Origin: Comamonas sp. lk
Lineage (GTDB): Bacteria > Pseudomonadota > Gammaproteobacteria > Burkholderiales > Burkholderiaceae_C
Assembly (NCBI GenBank): GCA_945860595.1
Contig: CAMAQV010000003.1
Coordinates: 52,705 to 116,704, forward strand
DNA length: 64,000 nt
Direction of reading: 5' to 3'
Part shown: in pieces, positions 45,565 to 53,399 of the stretch
Layout of the letters: every line of letters starts with the position of its first letter
How positions within the stretch are numbered: position 1 is the first letter of the stretch
Position numbers and translations under genes: made by a program
Notes under the pieces: model-generated
The model's input: only the letters and a program-made list of their open reading frames with translations
Told to the model about the DNA's origin: nothing
Databases searched by the model: none

Positions 45565-46124
45565 ACCTGTGGTCCGCACTCCAAAGCCTTCCACCCCGCA
45601 GGACCCAAATCGCGCAAGGTCGCGATGTTGCGCCCGTAAATGGCCTCAGCCTGCGGGTAGGCCGCCACCGCCCGTGCCACGGAGTCTTCCCGCAGCAGAT
45701 GCAGGATGGGAAACGGCGCGCGGTTGGTGTAATGGGCCATGTCATCGGGAGGCGCGTCGGCAAATTCATAGGCTGGGTGAAAACTGGCAATCTGCAAAAT
45801 GCCCTCCAGGCCCGCCTTTCGCATGACCCGCTGGGCCTGCGCCAACAGGGCGTTGAAATCCAGAAAATCCGGACATATCAGCGGTGCAATCAGCAGCGTG
45901 GTGTCGCGTTGCTGCGGATCGCAAGCGTCCAGCTCCTCAAGTTGGGCGCGCAACAAGTCCAGAAATTCATTGGCATCCACGCCGCCATAGACCAGGAAAT
46001 GGACCTGCCTCTTGGCATACACCGCCTTGGCAAAGGGGCAGAGATTCAGGCCGATCACGGCATGCTCCAGCCAGTGCCGGGTCCGGGCTAGCACGCGGGC
46101 GTGATCCGGCGTTTGCAGACTCAT
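45561..46124 (-). CDS. DUF1415 family protein, 187 aa
   Basis: Conserved proteobacterial protein of unknown function. Recognised by W-L-E-H-A-V-I-G-L-N-L-C-P-F-A-K near residues 18-33, the metal- or cofactor-like C-P-F-A-K, then L-L-I-A-P near 77, F-L-D-F-N near 87, Q-I-A-S-F-H-P-A-Y-E-F near 110-120 and a late N-R-A-P-F-P-I-L-H-L-L-R-E motif. No signal peptide or membrane segment is seen. Coupled by 4-bp overlaps to dgt upstream and the methyltransferase downstream. Confidence 0.85.
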   Translation of the reverse strand: MSLQTPDHARVLARTRHWLEHAVIGLNLCPFAKAVYAKRQVHFLVYGGVDANEFLDLLRAQLEELDACDPQQRDTTLLIAPLICPDFLDFNALLAQAQRVMRKAGLEGILQIASFHPAYEFADAPPDDMAHYTNRAPFPILHLLREDSVARAVAAYPQAEAIYGRNIATLRDLGPAGWKALECGPQV

Positions 46125-47293
46125 GCCAGAAGCCTGAGCCCGGTCAGGCGCTCATGCTCGCGCAGCGCAAAACGATCGGTCATTCCAGCGACATAGTCGG
46201 CCACGCAGCGTTGGAGCGAATCACGGACCGTGGCGTTCATCGTGGCACCGTAGGTGGGCATTTCGTGCGGCTGATCGACATACACCGCAAACAGCCCGCC
46301 CACCACTGCGCGGGCTGCATCCATTTTTTGTACCACCTGCGGATGCCGGTACAGCGAGCGCAACAAAAAAGCCTTCAATGCACGGGCCTCTTCCAACATC
46401 GAATGTGAAAAACCCACCAGCGCCGGCGCCGCGCGAACAGCGGCCAGATCTTGCACCTGTTGCGCGGCAATGGCCGTCTGCGTGGTGTCTATCAAGTCAT
46501 AAACCTGGGCGCTGAGCATGCGCCGGGTGGCCTCGTAGAGCAGGCGCTTGCGGCTCGTGCTTGCGCGCAAATAGGGGTATTCGGTCGCAGCCTCGTCGCA
46601 GAAGCGGGCGAACAGCGGAACCTCGCACACCTGCTCCAGCGTGATCAAACCGGACCGCACCCCATCGTCAATATCGTGGGCGTTATAGGCAATTTCGTCT
46701 GCCAGATTGCACAGCTGCGCCTCTAGGCTGGGCTGCTGGCGCGACAGGAAGCGCGCACCCACGCCGCCGCCACCGTCAGCATACGACGGCTCCAGCACCT
46801 CCAGTTCCCGCGCATGGCCAGCCGAGCAGTGCTTGAGAATGCCCTCACGGGTCTCGAAACACAGATTCAGGCCGTCATACTGCGGATAGCGCTGCTCCAA
46901 GACATCAACCACCCGCAGGCTTTGCAGATTGTGTTCGAACCCGCCGTAGTCGCGCATGCATTCGTTCAGTGCGTCCTGCCCGGCATGGCCGAAAGGCGTA
47001 TGACCCACATCATGGGCCAGAGCAATCGCCTCCACCAGGTCTTCATTCAAGCCCAAAGTGCGCGCCATGGACCGCCCCAATTGCGCCACTTCCAATGAAT
47101 GCGTCATGCGGGTACGGAACAAATCGCCCTCATGGTTCAAAAAGACCTGGGTTTTGTAGACCAAGCGCCGAAAGGCGCTGGAGTGCACGATGCGGTCGCG
47201 GTCGCGCTGAAATTCGGTGCGCGTGGGTGCGGGGCTTTGCGGATACCGGCGGCCCCGGCTGCGCGCCGGATCACAGGCGTAGGGTGCCAACAT
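46121..47293 (-). CDS. dgt: Deoxyguanosinetriphosphate triphosphohydrolase-like protein, 390 aa
   Basis: HD-domain dNTPase that splits dGTP (or other dNTPs) to nucleoside and triphosphate, tuning the DNA precursor pool. N-terminal R-T-E-F-Q-R-D-R-D-R-I-V-H-S-S-A-F-R-R-L-V-Y-K is diagnostic; metal ligands are His65 (R-M-T-H-S-L-E-V), His94-Asp95 (L-A-H-D-V-G-H) and a later Asp in L-A-D-E-I-A-Y-N-A-H-D. It belongs to the type 2 subfamily, shorter than E. coli Dgt. The start codon shares a base with the aroB stop (TGATG). Confidence 0.94.
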   Translation of the reverse strand: MLAPYACDPARSRGRRYPQSPAPTRTEFQRDRDRIVHSSAFRRLVYKTQVFLNHEGDLFRTRMTHSLEVAQLGRSMARTLGLNEDLVEAIALAHDVGHTPFGHAGQDALNECMRDYGGFEHNLQSLRVVDVLEQRYPQYDGLNLCFETREGILKHCSAGHARELEVLEPSYADGGGGVGARFLSRQQPSLEAQLCNLADEIAYNAHDIDDGVRSGLITLEQVCEVPLFARFCDEAATEYPYLRASTSRKRLLYEATRRMLSAQVYDLIDTTQTAIAAQQVQDLAAVRAAPALVGFSHSMLEEARALKAFLLRSLYRHPQVVQKMDAARAVVGGLFAVYVDQPHEMPTYGATMNATVRDSLQRCVADYVAGMTDRFALREHERLTGLRLLA

Positions 47294-48429
47294 CAGGCGG
47301 CGCAGCAGGCGTCGATGACGCTGCGGACCAGGGCCTCGGGAGCTTCGCGCATGACGGCGTGGCCCGGCCCGTCGATCAGCACAAAGGTGATCGCACCGGC
47401 CTGGGCTTTTTTGTCCAGCCGCATCAGTTCCAGGTAGCGCCCTGCGTTGTCCCCAGCATCCAACAAGGGACCGCGCACCGGCAGGCCGGCAGCGGCGATC
47501 AGCCGTACCAGGCGATCGGCAAACGCAGCCTCCACCATCCCCAATGCGGCAGACAAGCGCGCTGCCATGACCATGCCGCAGCCCACGGCCTCCCCGTGCA
47601 GCCAGGCGCCATAGCCCATGCCGGCTTCGATGGCGTGGCCAAAGGTGTGGCCGAAATTCAAGATGGCACGCAGACCGGCCTCGCGCTCGTCTTGCGCCAC
47701 CACCCACGCCTTGATTTCGCAGCTGCGCCGAACCGCATGCGCCAGCGCCTGCGGTTCGCGGGCCAGCAAATTGGAAAGCTGTGCTTCGATCCAGGCCAAA
47801 AAATCGGTGTCAGCGATGGGGCCGTACTTGATAATTTCGGCCAGGCCCGCGCTGAGCTCACGCGGTGGCAGGGTTTGCAGCGTCTCCAGATCACACACCA
47901 CCCGATGCGGCTGGTAGAACGCGCCGACCATGTTCTTGCCAAGCGGGTGGTTGATGCCCGTCTTGCCGCCCACCGAGGAATCGACCTGCGCCAAAAGCGT
48001 CGTGGGAATTTGAACAAAAGGCACACCGCGCATAAAGCTCGCGGCAGCAAAGCCCGTCATATCGCCCACCACGCCGCCGCCCAGCGCAAACAGCACGGTT
48101 TTGCGGTCACACCCGTGTGTGAGCAATGCATCAAAAATCAGCTGCAGGGTCTCCCAGGTCTTGAAAGCCTCACCATCGGGCAGGGCCAGAAGGTGGACCT
48201 GCGGGTAATGCGCCGCCAGCGCCGCGCGCACCCGCTCTGCGTACAGGGGAGCGACAGTTGCATTGCTGACGATGAGAGCCTGACTGGCGCGTGGCAGGCC
48301 CGCAAAAGTGGCCGCCCGCCCAATCAAGCCCGTGCCGATGGCGATGTCGTAACTGCGCACGCCCAGGTCAATGGTGACGGTGGCAGACGAATCAAGCTGT
48401 GCTGCGGAAGATGGTGCCGACATGGGCAT
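47293..48429 (-). CDS. aroB: 3-dehydroquinate synthase, 378 aa
   Basis: Second step of the shikimate pathway, converting DAHP to 3-dehydroquinate with NAD+ and a divalent metal. [11 protein letters not shown] near 84-94, the nucleotide-binding [11 protein letters not shown] near 118-128, [19 protein letters not shown] near 141-159, and zinc ligands in the E-I-I-K-Y-G, H-T-F-G-H and H-G-E-A-V regions are all seen. The first two in-frame ATG codons (48429, 48423) are equally possible starts. Confidence 0.96.
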   Translation of the reverse strand: MPMSAPSSAAQLDSSATVTIDLGVRSYDIAIGTGLIGRAATFAGLPRASQALIVSNATVAPLYAERVRAALAAHYPQVHLLALPDGEAFKTWETLQLIFDALLTHGCDRKTVLFALGGGVVGDMTGFAAASFMRGVPFVQIPTTLLAQVDSSVGGKTGINHPLGKNMVGAFYQPHRVVCDLETLQTLPPRELSAGLAEIIKYGPIADTDFLAWIEAQLSNLLAREPQALAHAVRRSCEIKAWVVAQDEREAGLRAILNFGHTFGHAIEAGMGYGAWLHGEAVGCGMVMAARLSAALGMVEAAFADRLVRLIAAAGLPVRGPLLDAGDNAGRYLELMRLDKKAQAGAITFVLIDGPGHAVMREAPEALVRSVIDACCAA

Positions 48430-48461
48430 GAGTTTAGGGGCAACCCGCCGGGTGCCCGCAG

Positions 48462-49055
48462 TTACCGCGGCTGTGCGGCTGCCGCCCCAAAATCGGGCAC
48501 CACCAACACACCATCCAACTCCAGCTGGTTCAGCACCGTTTGCACCAGATTGCCCACCGAGGGGCGACCGGTCTCCACCGTGCAGTGCGCAATCTCCCGG
48601 TACAGCGGGTCGCGCACCGCAAACAAATCGCGCAGGCGCTGCAAAGGATCGACGACCTGTAACAAAGGTCGCTTGGCATCATGGCGCACGCGTCGCAACA
48701 GTTCTTCGGGTTGCGACTTAAGGTACACCACGTAACCGCGCCCCCGCAAGCGCTGCCGGTTCTCGGGCCGCAAAACCGCACCGCCGCCAGTCGCCAGAAT
48801 GCGCGGTCCATCCAAGGTCAGGCTGTCGATCACCTGCGCCTCCACATCGCGAAACGGTGCCTCGCCTTCGCGCTCAAAAAAAGTCCGGATGCTGCAACCT
48901 AAACGCATCTCGATAGCCTGATCAGAGTCGATAAACGGGATGCGTAAGCGCCGACCGAGTTGACGCCCCACCGTCGACTTTCCCGAGCCGGGTAGCCCGA
49001 CCAGAAAAATCATGGGGCGATTGCCATTGGCGGCGGTATGGGTGGACTCGGGCAT
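48462..49055 (-). CDS. aroK: Shikimate kinase, 197 aa
   Basis: Phosphorylates shikimate at O3. P-loop G-L-P-G-S-G-K-S-T at residues 20-28; D-S-D-Q-A-I-E near 43 binds shikimate; [13 protein letters not shown] near 57-69; L-A-T-G-G-G-A-V near 89; the lid arginine is in K-R-P-L-L-Q. The N-terminal 13 residues are a variable tail. aroK and aroB are 32-38 bp apart, and the pair lies downstream of pilQ, the order known from many proteobacteria. Confidence 0.95.
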   Translation of the reverse strand: MPESTHTAANGNRPMIFLVGLPGSGKSTVGRQLGRRLRIPFIDSDQAIEMRLGCSIRTFFEREGEAPFRDVEAQVIDSLTLDGPRILATGGGAVLRPENRQRLRGRGYVVYLKSQPEELLRRVRHDAKRPLLQVVDPLQRLRDLFAVRDPLYREIAHCTVETGRPSVGNLVQTVLNQLELDGVLVVPDFGAAAAQPR

Positions 49056-49191
49056 ATGAGGTGCGGGAAAAGATGGTGGATTTTCACCCAACCCGCGTCG
49101 CGCACAACTTCGCCTGCGCAAGCAGCCGCCAAAGATTCAGGAAGACTGGGTTTGTATGGCCGCACAAGCGCTCAGCGCGGTCAGGGCCCGC

Positions 49192-51420
49192 CTACCGAGC
49201 GGCAAAATTCTTGTCTACGACTATTTTGGGTGTGATAAACACCAACAACTCCTTTTTGGTCGTCGTTTTGGCGTTGTTTTTGAACAAAACACCAATCCAA
49301 GGAAGGTCTCCAAAAAATGGCACCTTGTTCTCGGTATTGTTTTCTGTCATTTCGTAGATGCCACCAATCACCACGGTTCCGCCGTTCTCCACCAGCGCCT
49401 GCGTCTTCACGCGCTTGGTGTCGATCGCATAGCCTGCCGTTGTCGCGATACCGAGGGAATCTTTGCTGATATCCAATGTGAGGACCAGCGTACCGTCCGG
49501 CGTAATCTGCGGCGTCACCTCAAGCTTGAGATTGGCTTGCTGGAACTGCGTCTGCGTTCCGTTGGACGACACCGTGGCGTAGGGAATCTGGGTTCCCTGG
49601 GAGACAATGGCGGGTTGCTGGTCCATTGTCAGAACCCGTGGGCTGGATACCACTTTCCCGGTTGCATTCGACTCCAAAGCGGACAGTTCGAGTCCGATCA
49701 GCTGACCAGAGGCCGCGCTGAAAAGGGTAAACGCGATGGACGGCACCGAGGCACCGGTCGACGACGAAGCCGGGAAATTCACATACTGCGGATTGATCAA
49801 TGTGGCTGCGCCTGTCGCACCCTTGGCCAGCCCGGACGTGATGAACGCGTTATCGAGAGACGTTCCGAAACCGACACGGTTGGCACCGATCAGGGTCGAA
49901 CCTCCGGCGGCGTCAAACCCTCCGAGTTTGACCCCAAGTGATCGCCCAAAATCTTCGCTGGCGACCACCAGCCGGGCTTCGATCAAGACCTGGCGCAGCG
50001 GAACATCCACCTTGGCGATGAACTGCTGCACCCGCTCCAGGCTGGCGGCCGTATCAGTCACAAACAACTGATTGGTGCGCGGATCTGCAAACAGGGTACC
50101 CCGTACGCTCAGCACCTGTCCTTTTGCAGAAGCAGCGGGAGCGGGAATCGCGGCCGGATTGGTGGCCACCGCCCCAGAGGAGGTGCCAGACGCAGCGGTC
50201 ACGTCTTCTTTCAGCTTGCTCACAATGTCAACAGCCTTGGCGTAGTTAATTTGGAAAGACTGCGTGCGCACTGGCTCCATGCTTTGCGCCGCCGCCTGCG
50301 ATTCAAAGTCCAACTTTTCCCGGGTAGCGATTTCTTCCTTGGGTGCTATCCACATCACATTGCCTTTTTTGCGCATGCCCAAGCCTTTGGACTGCAAGAT
50401 GATGTCCAGCGCCTGGTCCCAGGGCACATCCTCCAAGCGCAAAGTCACCGTACCGCTGACCGTGTCGGACGTGACGATGTTGAATTTCGTGAAATCGGCA
50501 ATTACCTGCAACACCGAGCGAAGATCAATGCTTTGAAAGTTGAGTGAGAGCTTCTTCCCGGTAAACGCGTCGGCCTCAGCATGGTGGGCGTCCGTAGCGG
50601 ACTTCTCGACGGTCGGGATAACGGCAATCGTCAGCGTGCTACCAATTTGAACCGTATTGAAATCCCATCTGCCGCTCGGCTCAATCAGGATCTGTAGGTG
50701 ATCACCGACCTGCGTCGTCGTGATGGCTTGAACCGGGGTGCCGAAATCACGGACGTCCATGCGTCTGCGCAGCGCGTCGGGCAGACGGACCTTGTCCAAT
50801 ACAACGGCCAAACCCTTCCCCTGGTGGCGCACATCCGCGACCGTCTGATCCGATGGCAACTTGAGCAGAACCAACCCCGACCCCAATGGCCCGCGTTTGA
50901 AATCGATGTCCTGCAACAGTGGCCGTACCGGTAGCGCTGGCACTGCAGCCATTTTGGGGGAGGTCATGGCGGGAACTGTCGTTGGGCTCGTGGCGGCTTG
51001 CTGCGGTTCCGGGTCGCTGGCTTCAGCCTGCAGTCGTATCAACACGCTTTTTCCATCGACCGTGCCCAGATAGCCTGACCCTTGCTTTAAGTTCATCACC
51101 ACACGGACTCGCTCCGGCGCAACAAATACCTGCGCCGACTCCAGTTTTCCCGCACTGAAAATCCACTTTTTTTGTTCTGATGGGCTTGCCACGTCGGGAA
51201 AATCTAAAGTGATGCGTGGCGGCGACTGCAGGGTAAAACCCCTAGGCGGTTTTTTGACATCCTGCGCAAAGTCCAGTCGCAAAAACTCCACGCCGTCCGC
51301 TACATAGGCGCTCATCCCAAGCAAAGTGTTCTGTGCACCGGCGAGACCGCTAGCAAGACCGACATACAGAACCACCATCATGCGCAGCACCTTGCATGCA
51401 ATCCATAGTGTTTTTTTCAT
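49192..51420 (-). CDS. pilQ: Type IV pilus secretin PilQ, 742 aa
   Basis: Outer-membrane secretin through which pili (or DNA for uptake) pass. Signal peptide of about 29 residues ending G-A/Q; two AMIN domains (about 35-125 and 170-270) that bind peptidoglycan; a secretin/TonB short N domain (L-N-F-Q-S-I-D-L-R-S-V-L-Q-V-I-A-D-F near 295); an N1 domain with the D-P-R-T-N-Q-L-F-V-T-D near 455; and the secretin core with V-E-A-R-type strand L-I-E-A-R-L-V near 487, V-V-S-S-P-R-V near 605 and V-P-F-F-G-D-L-P-W-I-G-V-L-F near 705. Overlaps pilP by 4 bp. Confidence 0.96.
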   Translation of the reverse strand: MKKTLWIACKVLRMMVVLYVGLASGLAGAQNTLLGMSAYVADGVEFLRLDFAQDVKKPPRGFTLQSPPRITLDFPDVASPSEQKKWIFSAGKLESAQVFVAPERVRVVMNLKQGSGYLGTVDGKSVLIRLQAEASDPEPQQAATSPTTVPAMTSPKMAAVPALPVRPLLQDIDFKRGPLGSGLVLLKLPSDQTVADVRHQGKGLAVVLDKVRLPDALRRRMDVRDFGTPVQAITTTQVGDHLQILIEPSGRWDFNTVQIGSTLTIAVIPTVEKSATDAHHAEADAFTGKKLSLNFQSIDLRSVLQVIADFTKFNIVTSDTVSGTVTLRLEDVPWDQALDIILQSKGLGMRKKGNVMWIAPKEEIATREKLDFESQAAAQSMEPVRTQSFQINYAKAVDIVSKLKEDVTAASGTSSGAVATNPAAIPAPAASAKGQVLSVRGTLFADPRTNQLFVTDTAASLERVQQFIAKVDVPLRQVLIEARLVVASEDFGRSLGVKLGGFDAAGGSTLIGANRVGFGTSLDNAFITSGLAKGATGAATLINPQYVNFPASSSTGASVPSIAFTLFSAASGQLIGLELSALESNATGKVVSSPRVLTMDQQPAIVSQGTQIPYATVSSNGTQTQFQQANLKLEVTPQITPDGTLVLTLDISKDSLGIATTAGYAIDTKRVKTQALVENGGTVVIGGIYEMTENNTENKVPFFGDLPWIGVLFKNNAKTTTKKELLVFITPKIVVDKNFAAR

Positions 51421-51983
51421 TTATCCCCCTCTCTCACTGGCAGAACTGTGTTCTTTGGTTTCCACTGTCCTGATGCATCCTGCTCGAGTTCCCGTAACAC
51501 GATTGCGGTGGGACTGATCTCCAGCACTTTGCCTTTACGCGTCCCAAGGTAAGCGCCCGGCCGGACCTGGTGCAGTCGGTCGCCCGCCCATACCAAAGCC
51601 ACCCGGACACCGTCCTGGGCCAAGGTTCCCCTGAATTGCAAACTCTCCAGAGGGAAATTTTCCAAATCCTGCTTTTGGCCGGTGAACTCCAGGGCCAAAC
51701 CAGCCGGTTTCAAGGGAATGTCCAATGTATCTGTGGCAGGCGCCTCAGTGCCGTTCAAACGCGAACTGGCAAAAGGATCCACCTGGTCCGCCAGCGTATA
51801 TGCCTCCGGCACAAAAGCGCGCGGAGCAGCAAACGAACTTGTGTCTGCGCTAAGCAATGTGCGCTCCGTGTCCAGCCAGGCTTTCAAATCCTCGGTTGAA
51901 GAAACGCCACACCCCACAAGAACCAACACTGCGACACATTGCAGCGCAAGCAAGGGAGAAAACAAACCGAGCATCCGGCTCAT
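51417..51983 (-). CDS. pilP: Type IV pilus assembly lipoprotein PilP, 188 aa
   Basis: Inner-membrane lipoprotein linking PilNO to PilQ. Lipobox L-V-G-C, acylated at Cys25. A disordered linker (about 26-95) with L-K-A-W-L-D leads to the beta domain beginning L-E-N-F-P-L-E-S-L-Q-F-R-G-T-L near 108 and containing G-A-Y-L-G-T-R-K-G-K-V near 144. Typical length for PilP. 4-bp overlaps with both pilO and pilQ. Confidence 0.93.
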   Translation of the reverse strand: MSRMLGLFSPLLALQCVAVLVLVGCGVSSTEDLKAWLDTERTLLSADTSSFAAPRAFVPEAYTLADQVDPFASSRLNGTEAPATDTLDIPLKPAGLALEFTGQKQDLENFPLESLQFRGTLAQDGVRVALVWAGDRLHQVRPGAYLGTRKGKVLEISPTAIVLRELEQDASGQWKPKNTVLPVREGDK

Positions 51984-52651
51984 TTTTCAACGGCCTTGGC
52001 GGTGCCTTGACGCAGCGACTCCAGCCTGTCCAGCTGGCGATAGCCCCGCAAGGTTCCAGCCACGGTGAGTAAGCCATCGGCCCGGCTCGAGATGGACAGA
52101 TCTTGCAGATGCAATACGCGGCGGATATGGGCAACATCGCCGGCGAAGGTGGCCAGGTCATGGTAGGCGCCCACTAAACTGAATTTCACCGGCACCTCTG
52201 CGTAATAAGGGGTCACAACCGTGGCAGCAGGACGGAGAAACTCAAATTGCAAGTTGCGCAATAGGGCCAATCGGTTGACTTCTGCCAGCAGTTCATTGGT
52301 GACGGATTTTTCTGGCAGCTGCCGCTCCAGTTCCGCAACCTGAAGCCGAACCTGATCACGCTGATGTTTGAATGCGTTGAGGTAAGTCGTTTTCACCAGC
52401 TTGTTACTGAATGAACTTTTTAGCTGCACTTCCTGCTCATACAAGCTGCTTAGTTCACCATAGGGGTCACTGACCCAGAAGTACCAGCACAAGGCCATGA
52501 CCAACAAGGACACAAGTACCAGCAAGGTGTAACGGGGAATCGGGGGCCAATGCGCGGGATCCTGGGGATCGAGGTCGGAGAACTGTTCGCTGATTTCGTC
52601 ACCCAGCGCGCTGATGCGCTCTGACACATTGAGGTCGCTGCGCATGATCAC
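51980..52651 (-). CDS. pilO: Type IV pilus inner-membrane protein PilO, 223 aa
   Basis: Bitopic protein: cytosolic tail with L-D-P-Q-D-P-A-H-W-P-P-I-P-R-Y near residues 26-41, one membrane helix (about 43-64), a periplasmic coiled coil (about 75-125, L-K-S-S-F-S-N-K and V-A-E-L-E-R-Q-L-P) and a ferredoxin-like core with V-K-F-S-L-V-G-A-Y-H-D-L-A-T-F near 155-169. It forms heterodimers with PilN. 4-bp overlaps with pilN and pilP. Confidence 0.94.
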   Translation of the reverse strand: MIMRSDLNVSERISALGDEISEQFSDLDPQDPAHWPPIPRYTLLVLVSLLVMALCWYFWVSDPYGELSSLYEQEVQLKSSFSNKLVKTTYLNAFKHQRDQVRLQVAELERQLPEKSVTNELLAEVNRLALLRNLQFEFLRPAATVVTPYYAEVPVKFSLVGAYHDLATFAGDVAHIRRVLHLQDLSISSRADGLLTVAGTLRGYRQLDRLESLRQGTAKAVEK

Positions 52652-53259
52652 TGCGCAGGCTTGTCACTTGCCGCGGCAGGCTGGCCTTGGAGCTCTTCAT
52701 CCGCCTTCACGAGATCCACGCCAATGCTAAAGGTCAGTGCATTGCGGAGTTCTTTTGAGTTTGGCGAACCCCATGACGCAACGGTTTCCACCAATTCCGG
52801 ATGCGCAAAATGGGTAGGCAATGCGTCCAAATTGCGTAACAAATGGGCCACCTCGTCGTTAGACCTTGCGACACCGCTGATGGTCAGGCGGGTTCCGACC
52901 TGGGCCAACTTGGTCAAAAAAACCGTCTTAGGCGTGGTCTGCACCATGCCGGACAGCATCCGCACCGGCAGATTCCGCACCGCCTCCAAGGTCTCTACCG
53001 CCTTTTGCCGCTGATGCAGCGTCTTGATATCGGACTCGAGGCTGGCAATCTCCTTGATCTGGGCATCCAGTTTCCCGTTTTCCTGCTGGAGCAGCGCAAT
53101 ATTGCCGCGCTGTGTCGTGATTGAGAGGTCGACAAGGAAATAGGCCATAGCTGCAAGCGCAGCGCCCAGCACCACAAATAAGCCCAGCAGCCGGAAAAAA
53201 GCCGACCGGCTATCCGATAATTGGTCTTCGTCCAAAGGGGCGGAAACAGCAGAATTCAT
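52648..53259 (-). CDS. pilN: Type IV pilus inner-membrane protein PilN with aberrant N-terminus, 203 aa
   Basis: The body is PilN: one membrane helix (about 22-43), periplasmic coiled coil (about 50-85), then the ferredoxin-like domain with L-T-I-S-G-V-A-R-S-N-D-E-V-A-H-L-L-R-N-L near 122-141. The N-terminus is unusual. Standard PilN begins with a short I-N-L-L-P-(W/H)-R type peptide that docks into PilM; here the first 20 residues are M-N-S-A-V-S-A-P-L-D-E-D-Q-L-S-D-S-R, acidic and unrelated. ATG 53259 has an excellent GAGGGAG ribosome-binding site, so the start is secure. No pilM lies upstream; PBP1A begins 140 bp away on the other strand. Confidence 0.88.
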   Translation of the reverse strand: MNSAVSAPLDEDQLSDSRSAFFRLLGLFVVLGAALAAMAYFLVDLSITTQRGNIALLQQENGKLDAQIKEIASLESDIKTLHQRQKAVETLEAVRNLPVRMLSGMVQTTPKTVFLTKLAQVGTRLTISGVARSNDEVAHLLRNLDALPTHFAHPELVETVASWGSPNSKELRNALTFSIGVDLVKADEELQGQPAAASDKPAQ

Positions 53260-53331
53260 TGATAACTCCCTCAATTCGCTAGTTCAGCAGGCTGCATATT
53301 ACAAGAATTTTTGCAATATTTTATTTTGCTT

Positions 53332-53365
53332 ACGGATGACTCCCGGGGAAAACGGCTGACTCCCG
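53332..53365. repeat. Short 20-bp-spaced direct repeat between pilN and the PBP1A gene
   Basis: ACGGATGACTCCCG (53332-53345) and ACGGCTGACTCCCG (53352-53365) differ at one base and are spaced exactly 20 bp. They sit in the 140-bp divergent gap where pilM is expected to be missing. The part next to pilN (about 53283-53335) is AT-rich and probably holds its promoter. They may be a regulator site or a deletion scar; nothing more can be said. Confidence 0.5.
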
Positions 53366-53399
53366 CCCCACAATCCGCCGCCCCGCCCCATACCACTCC

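Noticed and set aside
46121..47707. Longer dgt with an Arg/Gly-rich N-terminal extension
   Set aside because: The extension lies within aroB in another frame; the ATG at 47293 fits the dNTPase N-terminus and the TGATG coupling.
47969..48735. Plus-strand part of a long frame over aroB and aroK
   Set aside because: It lies antisense to the well-conserved shikimate genes and shows no domain.
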